The notes: a model not told the origin generated them from the sequence alone. A stretch of 64,000 nt of DNA from Flavobacterium eburneipallidum (GCF_027111355.2 NZ_CP114291.2:1364001-1428000); one strand, 5' to 3'. Positions 1-8,452 are shown, counted from the first letter of the stretch. Numbers and translations: made by a program.

Positions 1-39
1 GAACATTCCGCCTAGATTTATATTTACAGTTTTGTTCAT
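1..39 (-). CDS. PspC domain protein, N-terminal fragment (partial)
   Basis: Only the first 13 codons lie in the window, reading MNKTVNINLGGMF from an ATG at 39. This start is typical of flavobacterial PspC-domain membrane proteins, which follow a PadR regulator. It begins 5 nt after the PadR stop, so the two are co-transcribed. The assignment rests on this short peptide and the context, so it is moderately sure. Confidence 0.6.
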   Translation of the reverse strand, partial: MNKTVNINLGGMF

Positions 40-44
40 GGCTT

Positions 45-374
45 TTATTTTTGTTTGGTAATTAGGTTTACAGCATCGGATAATTCAGTCCAGGTGCCAT
101 TTAATTCTTTTAAAAAAGTGTGTCCAAGTTCGGTCAGTTCATAATATTTTCTTGGAGGTCCAGAAAGTGATTCTTCCCAACGGTAGTTGAGTAATCCATC
201 GTTTTTCAATCGAGTCAGCAGCGGATAAACCGTTCCCTCTACGACCAATAACTTGGCGTTTTTCAAGGCGTCTAATATTTCCGAAGTGTAAGCCTCTTTG
301 TCTTTTAATACAGATAAGATGCAAAACTCAAGAACACCTTTGCGCATTTGGGCTTTTGTGTTTTCAATGTTCAT
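45..374 (-). CDS. PadR family transcriptional regulator
   Basis: A 109-aa protein of the usual size for the small PadR class. The whole length is a winged helix: the N-terminal helix-turn-helix carries the family features around residues 10-60 (GVLEFCILSVL, then EGTVYPLLTRLKNDGLL) and the wing reads GPPRKYYELTELG. PadR proteins are repressors that respond to stress or small ligands. It lies between a DUF4870 membrane protein upstream and a PspC-like gene 5 nt downstream, a common Bacteroidota arrangement in which PadR controls PspC-type envelope proteins. Autoregulation is likely but is inferred only from family knowledge. Confidence 0.9.
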   Translation of the reverse strand: MNIENTKAQMRKGVLEFCILSVLKDKEAYTSEILDALKNAKLLVVEGTVYPLLTRLKNDGLLNYRWEESLSGPPRKYYELTELGHTFLKELNGTWTELSDAVNLITKQK

Positions 375-427
375 GATTTTTTTTTTTTTTTTTGATTGGA
401 TTAATCTATTCGTTTTTTGATTGATGA

Positions 428-883
428 TTATTTCAGAAATGGAATTGTCAATGGATATTGGTATCGTTCTCCGTTTGATGTTTTTATTGAAGCATGTATA
501 ATTAAAAGAAATTCAGTTACTTTCAATGCTGCCAAGAGTACTATTGCTACTATTGCTACAATCAAAATACCACTGCTATTTTCGATATTGAAATGATGGT
601 TTCTAAAATTGTATTCATCGATGAGTGTTTCAAAAGGAACTGTATTTAAAACGGTGGCTATAAAAATCGGTATAGCAATCAATGCAAGAATTAATGTGTA
701 CAAAAAGTAACTCAACTGAAAGTTAATCACTTGTTTGCCATTGTAATCAATGAATTCCGATTGATCCTTTTTTGAAGTCCAAATTAATATCGGAAAAATA
801 AAACCCCCAAAAGGGATAAAATATTGACTCAAGGCACTTAAATGAATGAAAGTGGCTAGATTTTTTTCGTTGGTAGTTTCCAT
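428..883 (-). CDS. DUF4870 domain membrane protein
   Basis: A 151-aa protein with the DUF4870 pattern. A short polar N-terminus (NEKNLATFIHLSAL) is followed by a hydrophobic segment (FIPFGGFIFPILIW), the conserved polar stretch with K-x4-FIDYNGKQVINFQLS (residues 38-58), and two further membrane spans at about 60-80 and 105-130. The family is of unknown function and often sits with PadR/PspC genes. It probably heads the operon with the PadR gene 54 nt downstream. A TATATTTG -7-like box lies on the minus strand at 912-919. Confidence 0.85.
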   Translation of the reverse strand: METTNEKNLATFIHLSALSQYFIPFGGFIFPILIWTSKKDQSEFIDYNGKQVINFQLSYFLYTLILALIAIPIFIATVLNTVPFETLIDEYNFRNHHFNIENSSGILIVAIVAIVLLAALKVTEFLLIIHASIKTSNGERYQYPLTIPFLK

Positions 884-911
884 AATTATAACGGTATAGT
901 AATTTCTTATG

Positions 912-919
912 CAAATATA
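912..919 (-). promoter_or_regulatory. -7 promoter element for the DUF4870-PadR-PspC operon
   Basis: The minus strand reads TATATTTG here, matching the Bacteroidota TAnnTTTG -7 box, 29 nt before the DUF4870 ATG. I see no TTG at the expected 19-nt distance, so only the -7 half is supported. Confidence 0.4.
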
Positions 920-1117
920 TGGCTAAAATAAAGTATCTTGTATTGCATAGTACTTAATATTAACAAAATATTAACAGTTATGATTTAGGTTAAAGATTTG
1001 TTTTTCAATCAGAAGAGCTTTGTTTTAAAGGGCTAATCAGGTTTTGATAAAATCAACAAGCTATCGTATGTAAAAGTTATTTTTTCAGTATTTTTACAAA
1101 GAGTAAAAAAATATACC

Positions 1118-1582
1118 ATGAATATTTCAGTATCCAGTCTCAATAAATTCTTGTTTTTCAAATTACCATCCGCTTTTATTTGTGGGGTTAGGGTCAAAGA
1201 AATTGACGAAAATAAATGTGTTGTGACAGTCAAACACCGTTGGATGAACCAAAATCCGTTCAATTCTATGTATTTTGCTGTACAAGCTATGGCAGCTGAA
1301 TTAACAACCGGAGCTTTGGTAATGAAGCACATTCAAAAAAGTGAAAAAGCTATCTCAATGCTAGTAATTAGTAACAAAAGTATATTTACCAAAAAAGCCA
1401 CAGGAAGAATTACATTCGCTTGTAATGACGGGCTATTGGTCAATCAAGCTATTCAAAAAGCGATTGAAACTGGTAAAGGACAAACGTTTTGGATGAAATC
1501 TATCGGAACTAATGAAAATGGCGAACAAGTATCCGAAATGGATTTTGAGTGGAGTATTAGAATAAAGACAAAAGGATTGTAA
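1118..1582 (+). CDS. DUF4442 hotdog-fold protein (thioesterase-like)
   Basis: A 154-aa protein of the DUF4442 family, which has the hotdog fold of acyl-CoA thioesterases such as PaaI/YiiD. Seen: the early segment LPSAFICGVRVKEIDENKCVVTVKHRWMNQNPFNSMYFAVQAMAAELTTG split over residues 17-65, where N-x-FNSMYFAVQAMAAE corresponds to the conserved helix of the fold. The substrate is unknown. It is monocistronic, with a strong terminator 20 nt after the stop. An open frame on the other strand at 1033-1332 is a shadow. Confidence 0.85.
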   Translation: MNISVSSLNKFLFFKLPSAFICGVRVKEIDENKCVVTVKHRWMNQNPFNSMYFAVQAMAAELTTGALVMKHIQKSEKAISMLVISNKSIFTKKATGRITFACNDGLLVNQAIQKAIETGKGQTFWMKSIGTNENGEQVSEMDFEWSIRIKTKGL

Positions 1583-1600
1583 AGGTAATTTTGACAATAA

Positions 1601-1637
1601 AAAAAAGCTTCGTTCCTTAAAACGAAGCTTTTTTTTT
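1601..1637 (+). terminator. Rho-independent terminator after the DUF4442 gene
   Basis: A perfect 10-bp stem, AAGCTTCGTT at 1605-1614 and AACGAAGCTT at 1621-1630, has a 6-nt loop. It is flanked by an A run and a T run of nine, so it can act in both directions. Confidence 0.9.
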
Positions 1638-1852
1638 AATATAAGGTCGGTGAATTAATAATTATTTAAAAGCCTAGAAGCTAACCTTAAATTTATTTTT
1701 TAAAAATTAATCTAGAACATAACAATTACAAATATAGATAAACAAAATCATGATAGTCTTAAAATTATATTAATTTTTTTTCGAATTTCGGAAAAATGTA
1801 TTTTTATTTCATTCAAGATTCAATTGTTTTTTTGGTTTTTAGACGTGACAAT

Positions 1853-1884
1853 TTGACAATTTAGAAGTTTTGGCAGTACTTTTG
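1853..1884 (+). promoter_or_regulatory. Promoter of grpE-dnaJ
   Basis: A TTG (-33) at 1853-1855 and TACTTTTG (-7, TAnnTTTG type) at 1877-1884 are spaced by 21 nt, near the flavobacterial optimum of 19. The expected start of transcription is about 20 nt before the grpE ATG. I see no CIRCE-type inverted repeat nearby. Confidence 0.55.
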
Positions 1885-1909
1885 CCATAAAGAGAAAAGA
1901 ATATAAAAG

Positions 1910-2500
1910 ATGTTTAAGAAATTTTTTAAAAATAACACAAAGATGACGACTGAAAATACTACAAATGACGAAATTGTGGATCAAGCTCCAATAGAAAACA
2001 ACGAAATTGATGCTGATGCATTAGATGCAGGAATAGAAGAAAGAGTAGAAGAAATATCAAGAGAAGAACAATTGTCTCAAGATTTAGCTTCAGAAAAAGA
2101 CAAGTTTTTGCGCTTATTTGCTGAATTTGAAAATTTCAAGAGAAGAACTGCCAAAGAGCGCATCGAATTATTCAAAACTGCCAATCAAGATGTATTGCAA
2201 TCTTTGTTACCAATTTTAGATGATTTTGACAGAGCTTTGACAGAAATCAAAAAAACTGACGATAATGTTTTGATTCAAGGCGTTGAATTAATTCAAGAAA
2301 AATTGAAAGGTACTCTTGTTTCTAAAGGATTGTCAGAAGTAGAAGTAAAAGCAGGAGACGTTTTTGATGCTGATTTTGCCGAGGCAATCACTCAAATACC
2401 AATGCCTGATTTGAAAGGAAAAATTGTTGATGTTATCGAAAAAGGATACAAATTAGGAGATAAGATTATTCGTTTTCCTAAAGTTGTAATCGGACAATAA
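1910..2500 (+). CDS. grpE: Nucleotide exchange factor GrpE
   Basis: GrpE (196 aa) drives ADP release from DnaK. Seen: an acidic, low-complexity N-terminus (about residues 1-55), the long helix with FAEFENFKRRTAKERIE (around 70-88), and the C-terminal beta domain with the family motif VIEKGYKLGDKIIRFPKVVI. The gene is followed after 10 nt by dnaJ, giving a chaperone operon; dnaK is not in the window. The start at 1910 follows the promoter well. A later in-frame ATG at 1943 (MTTENTT) is a possible alternative, because the segment before it (MFKKFFKNNTK) is short and basic. Confidence 0.96.
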   Translation: MFKKFFKNNTKMTTENTTNDEIVDQAPIENNEIDADALDAGIEERVEEISREEQLSQDLASEKDKFLRLFAEFENFKRRTAKERIELFKTANQDVLQSLLPILDDFDRALTEIKKTDDNVLIQGVELIQEKLKGTLVSKGLSEVEVKAGDVFDADFAEAITQIPMPDLKGKIVDVIEKGYKLGDKIIRFPKVVIGQ

Positions 2501-2510
2501 AACGACAAAA

Positions 2511-3629
2511 ATGAAAAAAGATTTTTACGAAATACTAGGTATTACTAAAAGTGCTGATGCTGCAGCCATAAAAAAAGCCTACAGAAAGAAAGCACTAGAG
2601 TTTCACCCTGACAAAAATCCAGGTGATGCAACAGCCGAAGAAAATTTCAAACTAGCTGCCGAAGCGTATGAAGTTTTGAGCGACCCACAAAAGAAAGCCA
2701 AGTACGATCAATACGGTCATCAAGCATTTGATGGCAATGGTGGTTTTGGTGGCGGAGGTCATCATGGCGGTATGAATATGGATGACATATTCAGCCAATT
2801 TGGTGATATTTTTGGAGGTGGTTTCGGCGGAGGTTTTGGAGGCGGAGGCGGAGGTCCTCGTCGTGCCAAAGGAAGTAACCTGCGTATCAAAGTAAAGTTA
2901 ACATTGGAAGAAATTGCCAATGGCGTTGAGAAAAAAGTAAAAGTAAAACGTAAGGTTCAAGCACCTGGCGTATTCTATAAAACTTGTTCTACCTGTAATG
3001 GTCAAGGGCAAGTAATGCGTGTGACTAATACTATTTTAGGGCGTATGCAATCAGCATCTACTTGTCCGACTTGTGGTGGTTCTGGTCAAATTTTAGACAA
3101 AAAACCATCCGAAGCCGATTCGCAAGGAATGATTCAAGAAGACGAAACCGTAACCATCAAAATTCCTGCGGGAGTAGTTGATGGGATGCAATTGAAAGTG
3201 TCTAACAAAGGAAATGACGCTCCAGGAAATAGCGTTCCAGGTGATTTAATCGTGGCTATCGAAGAAATCGAGCATGAATATCTGAAACGTGAAGGCGAAA
3301 ATTTACATTATGATCTATACATCAGTTTTGCCGAAGCTGTTCTCGGAATTTCTAAAGATATCGAAGCGGTAAACGGAAAAGTAAGAATCAAACTCGAAGA
3401 AGGAATTCAATCAGGTAAAATTCTTCGATTGAAAGGCAAAGGAATTCCAAATATTAATAGCTACGGAACGGGTGATTTATTAGTACATGTGAATGTTTGG
3501 ACACCAAAAACACTAAACAAAGAGCAAAAACAATTTTTTGAGAAAAATTTGGAAGATGATAATTTCGCTCCAAATCCAGAAAAAGGAGAAAAATCCTTTT
3601 TTGATAAAGTAAAAGATATGTTTTCGTAG
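2511..3629 (+). CDS. dnaJ: Chaperone protein DnaJ (single zinc site)
   Basis: DnaJ (372 aa) stimulates DnaK ATPase and delivers substrates. Seen: the J domain with the HPD motif (FHPDKNPGD, near residue 33), a Gly/Phe-rich linker (about 75-120), a zinc-binding region, and the C-terminal substrate domains. The zinc region has only two CxxCxGxG repeats (CSTCNGQGQ and CPTCGGSGQ) where E. coli DnaJ has four, so only one zinc site can form. This reduced form is, to my knowledge, normal in flavobacteria. The gene is co-transcribed with grpE. Confidence 0.97.
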   Translation: MKKDFYEILGITKSADAAAIKKAYRKKALEFHPDKNPGDATAEENFKLAAEAYEVLSDPQKKAKYDQYGHQAFDGNGGFGGGGHHGGMNMDDIFSQFGDIFGGGFGGGFGGGGGGPRRAKGSNLRIKVKLTLEEIANGVEKKVKVKRKVQAPGVFYKTCSTCNGQGQVMRVTNTILGRMQSASTCPTCGGSGQILDKKPSEADSQGMIQEDETVTIKIPAGVVDGMQLKVSNKGNDAPGNSVPGDLIVAIEEIEHEYLKREGENLHYDLYISFAEAVLGISKDIEAVNGKVRIKLEEGIQSGKILRLKGKGIPNINSYGTGDLLVHVNVWTPKTLNKEQKQFFEKNLEDDNFAPNPEKGEKSFFDKVKDMFS

Positions 3630-3650
3630 AGACGATGTATCGCGTCTCTA
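3627..3650. repeat. Palindrome overlapping the dnaJ stop codon
   Basis: TAGAGACG at 3627-3634 and CGTCTCTA at 3643-3650 form a perfect 8-bp inverted repeat, and the left arm includes the TAG stop codon. A terminator follows directly. Confidence 0.6.
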
Positions 3651-3659
3651 TCAAAAAAT

Positions 3660-3697
3660 ATCCCATCCTTGACAATCAGGGATGGGATTTTTTATTT
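3660..3697 (+). terminator. Terminator of grpE-dnaJ
   Basis: The stem ATCCCATCC (3660-3668) pairs with GGATGGGAT (3680-3688) around an 11-nt loop and is followed by a T-rich tract. Confidence 0.85.
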
Positions 3698-3786
3698 TAT
3701 TTAACGACTTATTCTCATGATTTACCTATTTTTACCAACCCAAAGTTCAACCAAATTGAACAGCAGCAATAAATCAAAAAAATAGT

Positions 3787-4707
3787 ATGAGCAACTTACT
3801 TGAAGTAAAAAATGTAATCAAGAAATACGGCGATTATGTTGCGCTTAACGAAGTTTCACTAACCATCCCACAAGGCAGTATTTACGGACTTCTTGGTCCA
3901 AACGGAGCAGGGAAAACATCACTAATCCGAATCATAAATCAAATTACGATGCCCGATAGTGGCGAAATTATTTTTGATGGCGAAAAATTAAGTCCAAAGC
4001 ACATTCAGCATATTGGTTATTTGCCCGAAGAACGTGGTTTGTATAAAACGATGAAAGTAGGCGAACAATGTTTGTATCTGGCTCAAATGAAAGGACTTTC
4101 TAAAGCCGAAGCCAAAAAACAACTAGAATATTGGTTCGAAAGATTAGGAATTCAGGGTTGGTGGAACAAGAAAATTCAAGAACTTTCTAAAGGAATGGCA
4201 CAAAAAGTACAGTTTGTAGTTTGCGTGTTGCACAAACCTAAATTGTTGATTTTTGACGAACCGTTCTCTGGTTTTGATCCTGTGAATGCCAATGTCATCA
4301 AAGACGAAATATTAGAATTACAAAAACAAGGTTCTACCATCATTTTCTCTACACACCGAATGGAAAGCGTAGAAGAATTATGCGATAATATTGCTTTAAT
4401 TCACAAATCGAATAAATTGATTGAGGGCAAATTAGACGATGTAAAACGCCAATTCAGAACTAATAGTTTTGAAGTGGGTATTTTATCCGATAATGTCGAA
4501 GGTTTGATGTATGATATTACTCAAAAATTCAAAGCAGGACAAACTAATTTCAAATCGCTCAACAACGAACTGAAACTCGAAATTCAACTCGGAAATGGAA
4601 CTCCAAATGAATTGCTTAATATTTTGGTTCAAAGAGGACAAGTGACACATTTCGTAGAAAAAATTCCGAGTGTTAACGATATTTTTATACAAACAGTAAG
4701 TCAATAA
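3787..4707 (+). CDS. ABC transporter ATP-binding protein, NatA type
   Basis: A 306-aa ATPase subunit of an ABC-2 type exporter. Seen: Walker A GPNGAGKTS (about residues 38-46), the Q-loop region with HIGYLPEERGLYKTMKV, signature LSKGMAQKVQF (about 135-145), Walker B LLIFDEPFSGFDPV, and the H-loop STHRMES. The last 80 residues match the C-terminal extension seen in NatA-like ATPases (DUF4162 type). The permease gene follows after 87 nt, so together they form a two-gene exporter, possibly for sodium or a drug; the substrate is not visible from sequence. Confidence 0.92.
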   Translation: MSNLLEVKNVIKKYGDYVALNEVSLTIPQGSIYGLLGPNGAGKTSLIRIINQITMPDSGEIIFDGEKLSPKHIQHIGYLPEERGLYKTMKVGEQCLYLAQMKGLSKAEAKKQLEYWFERLGIQGWWNKKIQELSKGMAQKVQFVVCVLHKPKLLIFDEPFSGFDPVNANVIKDEILELQKQGSTIIFSTHRMESVEELCDNIALIHKSNKLIEGKLDDVKRQFRTNSFEVGILSDNVEGLMYDITQKFKAGQTNFKSLNNELKLEIQLGNGTPNELLNILVQRGQVTHFVEKIPSVNDIFIQTVSQ

Positions 4708-4708
4708 A

Positions 4709-4791
4709 TTTAGATTTAAGATTTTAGAATGTAGATTAGAAAAATCTAGTAACTAAAAATCTAAAATCATAATTCTACAATCTAAAATTTT
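4709..4791. repeat. AT-rich imperfect inverted repeat between ABC genes
   Basis: The gap between the ATPase and permease genes is filled by words such as GATTTTAGAATGTAGATT and, downstream in inverted form, TTCTACAATCTAAAAT. The same vocabulary recurs in the first hairpin of the cobalamin riboswitch near 52970-53045. Confidence 0.45.
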
Positions 4792-4794
4792 AAA

Positions 4795-6111
4795 ATGAGT
4801 ATAATTTCATTAATAATAAAAAGAGAATTTGTCTCCAAGGTGCGCAACAAATCCTTCATTGTAATGACTTTTTTGAGTCCATTGCTTTTTGTCGGAATTG
4901 CTGTTTTTGTAACCTATTTAAGTACGATGAAATCCGATCCCAAATGGATTGCCATTCATGATGAAACAGGTTTGTTTGTCAACGAATTCAAAGCATTGAA
5001 TTCAAAAAATAGTGAATATGTCTATCAGGATTTATCTTTGATTGATGTTCAGTTTTTAAAAGACAGTATCACTAAAGAAAGTTACGAAGGCTTGCTTTAT
5101 ATTCCTAAAGTAGCCAATGATAAGGAGTTAGAAAACAAAATTCAATTCATTTCTAACGAAAGTCCGAGCGTTTCTTTTGTTGAAAATATACAAGATATCA
5201 TTGCTCAAAAATTAACCAAAGACAATTTAGAAAAGGCAAAACTCGATACTTTGGCGATTCAAAATGCTCAAGCCAAAGTGAATATTAGTCAGGTAAAAGC
5301 ATCTGGAGAGCAGAGTATAAAAGGACTTAATGAAATGAAAATTGCCATTGGAGGTGCTTTTGGTTATCTCATTATGATGTTTATTATCATTTATGGTAAT
5401 ATGGTCATGCGAAGTGTTATAGAAGAAAAAACCAATCGCATTGTCGAAATAATTATTTCATCCGTAAAACCATTCCAGTTGATGATGGGGAAAATTATCG
5501 GAACTTCATTGGCGGGATTATTACAATTCTGCATTTGGGCAATTCTGGGGCTCACTTTGCTATTTGCAGCATCCGCATTTTTAGGAATTGATGCCAGTCC
5601 ATCAGCAAAACTCCCGACTGGAATGATGAATTCTCCTCTTCAAGGATTTGCATTAAATGCCCAAACCGTCATCATAGGATTACAAAGTTTGCCTGTAGCC
5701 ACTATTCTGTTAAGTTTTGCAGTTTATTTCATCGGTGGATTCTTCTTGTACAGTTCATTTTACGCCTCCATCGGAGCTGCCGTAGATAGCGAGACCGATT
5801 CTCAACAGTTTCTTTTACCTATCATTATGCCATTAATTTTGGCAGTTTATATCGGTTTTTTTACAGTAATAAACGATCCTCATGGAACAATTGCTACCGT
5901 ATTTTCGATGGTGCCGCTCACTTCGCCAATCGTGATGCTGATGCGAATTCCGTTTGGCGTACCTTGGTGGCAAATTGCTATTTCTATTACCATACTTTTT
6001 GCAAGTTTTATTTTAGTAGTTTGGTTTGCGTCCAAAATATATCGAGTGGGAATATTGATGTATGGCAAAAAACCAACTTGGAAAGAAATGTATAAATGGT
6101 TAAAGTATTAA
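4795..6111 (+). CDS. ABC transporter permease, NatB/ABC-2 type
   Basis: The 438-aa membrane partner of the preceding ATPase. Topology seen: one N-terminal span (about residues 22-42, SFIVMTFLSPLLFVGIAVFV), a large extracytoplasmic domain (about 45-175), then five or more spans from residue 180 on (GGAFGYLIMMFIIIYG and following). The segment VIEEKTNRIVEIIISSVKP is the typical cytoplasmic motif of ABC-2 permeases that contacts the ATPase. Length and order fit the NatB family. The substrate is unknown. Confidence 0.92.
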   Translation: MSIISLIIKREFVSKVRNKSFIVMTFLSPLLFVGIAVFVTYLSTMKSDPKWIAIHDETGLFVNEFKALNSKNSEYVYQDLSLIDVQFLKDSITKESYEGLLYIPKVANDKELENKIQFISNESPSVSFVENIQDIIAQKLTKDNLEKAKLDTLAIQNAQAKVNISQVKASGEQSIKGLNEMKIAIGGAFGYLIMMFIIIYGNMVMRSVIEEKTNRIVEIIISSVKPFQLMMGKIIGTSLAGLLQFCIWAILGLTLLFAASAFLGIDASPSAKLPTGMMNSPLQGFALNAQTVIIGLQSLPVATILLSFAVYFIGGFFLYSSFYASIGAAVDSETDSQQFLLPIIMPLILAVYIGFFTVINDPHGTIATVFSMVPLTSPIVMLMRIPFGVPWWQIAISITILFASFILVVWFASKIYRVGILMYGKKPTWKEMYKWLKY

Positions 6112-6181
6112 ATTCCAAAAAATAAATTCCAAATTCCAATTGTTGGAATTTAGAACTTTTAAAATTTGAAAATCACGAAAA

Positions 6182-7345
6182 ATGAGTAAAATATTAATCA
6201 TAGAAGACGAAGCCGCTATTCGAAGAGTATTGACAAAAATACTTTCTGAAGAAAGTGATACGTATAGTGTAGAAGATGCCGAAGACGGAATTCAAGGATT
6301 AGAGAAAATAAAAAACAACGACTACGACCTCGTTTTGTGCGACATCAAAATGCCAAAAATGGACGGAGTTGAGGTTCTAGAAGCGGTCAAAAAAATAAAA
6401 CCCGAAATCCCGATGGTCATGATTTCTGGTCACGGCGATATGGAAACGGCGATTCAAACTATGCGTTTGGGCGCTTTTGATTACATCTCGAAACCGCCAG
6501 ATTTAAACCGATTGTTGAATACAGTTCGAAACGCTTTGGACAGAAAACAACTCGTGGTGGAGAATAAAATTTTGAAGAAAAAAGTCAGTAAGAACTATGA
6601 AATGATTGGCGAAAGCGAACCCATCAATCGCATTAAAATGATGATTGAAAAAGTAGCCGAAACCGAAGCCAGAGTTTTAATCACAGGACCCAACGGAACT
6701 GGAAAAGAATTAGTGGCACATCAATTACACGAAAAAAGTCAAAGAGCAAGTTTTCCGTTAATCGAAGTGAATTGTGCAGCCATTCCAAGTGAATTGATAG
6801 AAAGCGAATTGTTTGGTCACGTCAAAGGTGCTTTTACATCGGCGGTGAAAGATCGCGCAGGAAAGTTTGAAGCGGCTGATAAAGGAACTATTTTCTTGGA
6901 CGAAATTGGCGATATGAGTCTTTCGGCTCAAGCCAAAGTATTACGAGCCTTACAAGAAAATATGATTACTCGTGTTGGAGCGGACAAAGACATCAAGGTT
7001 GATGTTCGAGTGATTGCAGCAACCAATAAAGACCTGAAAAAAGAAATTGCCGAAGGTCGTTTCCGTGAGGATTTGTATCATCGATTGGCGGTTATTTTGA
7101 TTAGCGTTCCGTCGTTAAACGATAGAAGAGATGATATTCCGTTATTGATTTCTCATTTTACCGAAAAAATTGCGTCTGAACAAGGAAATGCAGTCAAACA
7201 TTTTTCGGCAACAGCCGTGAAATTATTACAAGAATACGACTGGACAGGAAATATTCGTGAATTACGAAATGTTGTAGAACGCTTGATTATCTTGGGCGGA
7301 AACGAAATTTCAGAAACCGATGTACAACTGTTTGCTAGTAAATAA
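6182..7345 (+). CDS. Sigma-54-type response regulator lacking the DNA-binding domain
   Basis: A 387-aa NtrC-like protein. Seen: a receiver domain (1-120) with acidic pocket E8-D9-E10 and phospho-acceptor D54; an AAA+ domain (140-385) with Walker A GPNGTGKE (169-176), Walker B GTIFLDE (235-241) and the R-finger region. The sigma-54 contact loop reads GAFTSA (216-221) instead of GAFTGA. The protein ends after NIRELRNVVERLIILGG plus 15 residues, so the usual Fis-type helix-turn-helix is missing. No partner kinase is adjacent. It is a true regulator by fold, but how it finds promoters is not visible. Confidence 0.93.
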   Translation: MSKILIIEDEAAIRRVLTKILSEESDTYSVEDAEDGIQGLEKIKNNDYDLVLCDIKMPKMDGVEVLEAVKKIKPEIPMVMISGHGDMETAIQTMRLGAFDYISKPPDLNRLLNTVRNALDRKQLVVENKILKKKVSKNYEMIGESEPINRIKMMIEKVAETEARVLITGPNGTGKELVAHQLHEKSQRASFPLIEVNCAAIPSELIESELFGHVKGAFTSAVKDRAGKFEAADKGTIFLDEIGDMSLSAQAKVLRALQENMITRVGADKDIKVDVRVIAATNKDLKKEIAEGRFREDLYHRLAVILISVPSLNDRRDDIPLLISHFTEKIASEQGNAVKHFSATAVKLLQEYDWTGNIRELRNVVERLIILGGNEISETDVQLFASK

Positions 7346-7348
7346 ACT

Positions 7349-7401
7349 GTTGTAGGTTATAAGTTGTAAGTTTCTCAAACCTATAACTTATAACCTACAA
7401 C
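7349..7401. repeat. Intergenic palindrome, 25-bp arms
   Basis: The left arm 7349-7373 and right arm 7377-7401 match at 23 of 25 positions around a 3-nt loop. Each arm has the core GTTGTAGGTTATAAGTT or its complement. There is no T tract directly after it, so it is not a standard terminator. Confidence 0.85.
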
Positions 7402-7415
7402 CTACAACTTTAAAA

Positions 7416-8111
7416 ATGAAACTAAAAAAAATAAACGAAAACCTTCAAGAAAATCTTATTGAAAATGGTTTGACCGAAGCCAATGAAATGCAAAAAGAAA
7501 CCTTTTCGACTCTGAAAAGTGGAGCTGATTGTATTATCATTGCGCCAAACGGAAGCGGAAAAACAACTACAATTGTCTTGAATGTTATTCAGAAATTGGC
7601 TGGAGTCAACGAAGAATCGCCACGTGCTTTAATTTTTGTAGAAGACAAAACTAAAGTACTAGAAATGGTAGCACTCTTTGAAAAGTATGCCAAAAATTCA
7701 GGTTTGGAGGTTTATGGCGTTCACGAAAAAGGGGATATGGATTATGATAAAAATTATATTTCCACAGGAATTGATGTTTTGATTGGAACCCCAACGAAAT
7801 TAAACGATATGTTCAGTTCAGCTGGATATAATGTGAACCGCTTGAAAATGTTCATTGTTGATGATGCAGATGCTATTTTGAAGTTGCGTCATGAAACTAA
7901 AATCATGCGTATTTCTGATAGTATTACCAAAACACAGCGTATTATTTTCTCGGAAGTATTTACAGAAAGAATCGAAATTTTGGCAGACAAAATGCTGTTA
8001 GAACCTTTCGAATTTGATTTTGAGGATTACGATGAAGATGATTTAGAAGAGCAAGAGATTGAAGAAGTAGCAGATTTTGATGAGGACGAAGACAATCTTG
8101 AAGAAGAGTAG
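7416..8111 (+). CDS. DEAD-box helicase-like protein, first RecA domain only
   Basis: A 231-aa protein resembling the N-terminal half of DEAD-box RNA helicases. Seen: a Q-motif-like segment (LTEANEMQKETF, 19-30), Walker A APNGSGKTT, the motif Ia/Ib regions (ALIFVEDKTK; IGTPTKLND), and motif II as VDDADAI, so DDAD replaces DEAD. The second RecA domain is absent; instead there is a highly acidic tail (EDYDEDDLEEQ and on). Without domain 2 it cannot be a normal helicase. It may bind RNA or regulate another helicase. This short form appears intact rather than broken, since the stop follows a coherent tail. Confidence 0.8.
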   Translation: MKLKKINENLQENLIENGLTEANEMQKETFSTLKSGADCIIIAPNGSGKTTTIVLNVIQKLAGVNEESPRALIFVEDKTKVLEMVALFEKYAKNSGLEVYGVHEKGDMDYDKNYISTGIDVLIGTPTKLNDMFSSAGYNVNRLKMFIVDDADAILKLRHETKIMRISDSITKTQRIIFSEVFTERIEILADKMLLEPFEFDFEDYDEDDLEEQEIEEVADFDEDEDNLEEE

Positions 8112-8147
8112 ATTTTTATTTAACCAATTTTAAAAACAAACAATAGT

Positions 8148-8366
8148 ATGGGATTAATGAAAGTGTTTTCGGGAAGTGAGATTTTAGCTTTGGCTTTACA
8201 GGAAAAAATTGAAGCAGTAGGAGTAGATACCGTTTTAAAGGATAATATTCAATCGGCTAGATTGGCTGGTTTTGGTTCTTCTGGACAAGCAGTTGAATTG
8301 TTTATTCAGGAAACTGATTTTGCAAAAGCTAATCCTGTTATTGAGGAGTTTCGATTGAGTATTTAA
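8148..8366 (+). CDS. DUF2007 domain protein
   Basis: A 72-aa protein of the DUF2007 (putative signal transducing protein) family. It has the pattern VFSGSEILALALQEKIEAVGVDTVLKDN split around residues 6-33, and a C-terminal VELFIQETDFAKANPVIEEF, a ferredoxin-like alpha/beta fold. It has no known catalytic function. It follows the DEAD-like gene by 36 nt and may be in the same transcript. Confidence 0.8.
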   Translation: MGLMKVFSGSEILALALQEKIEAVGVDTVLKDNIQSARLAGFGSSGQAVELFIQETDFAKANPVIEEFRLSI

Positions 8367-8444
8367 CAGTTCGGTAATTATGCTATGCTGATTAGTTGAT
8401 TCTTGTTCAGTAGAATAAAAAATAAAAGTATGAACGAGAATTTG

Positions 8445-8452
8445 TATATTTG
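8445..8452 (+). promoter_or_regulatory. -7 promoter element of the toxin-antitoxin pair
   Basis: TATATTTG matches TAnnTTTG. It lies downstream of the ATG at 8430 and of the frame opening at 8403, so it argues for the ATG at 8475 as the antitoxin start. No TTG is seen at the ideal spacing. Confidence 0.45.

Larger units (their letters stand above)
1583..1909. other. Intergenic region before grpE
   Basis: This 327-bp gap holds the terminator at 1601-1637 and the grpE promoter at its right end (1853-1884). The middle, about 1640-1850, is very AT-rich and I see no open frame or clear structure in it. Confidence 0.6.

Noticed and set aside
1033..1332. 99-aa open frame antisense to the DUF4442 gene
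   Set aside because: It covers a gene with a good family match and has no coding features of its own.
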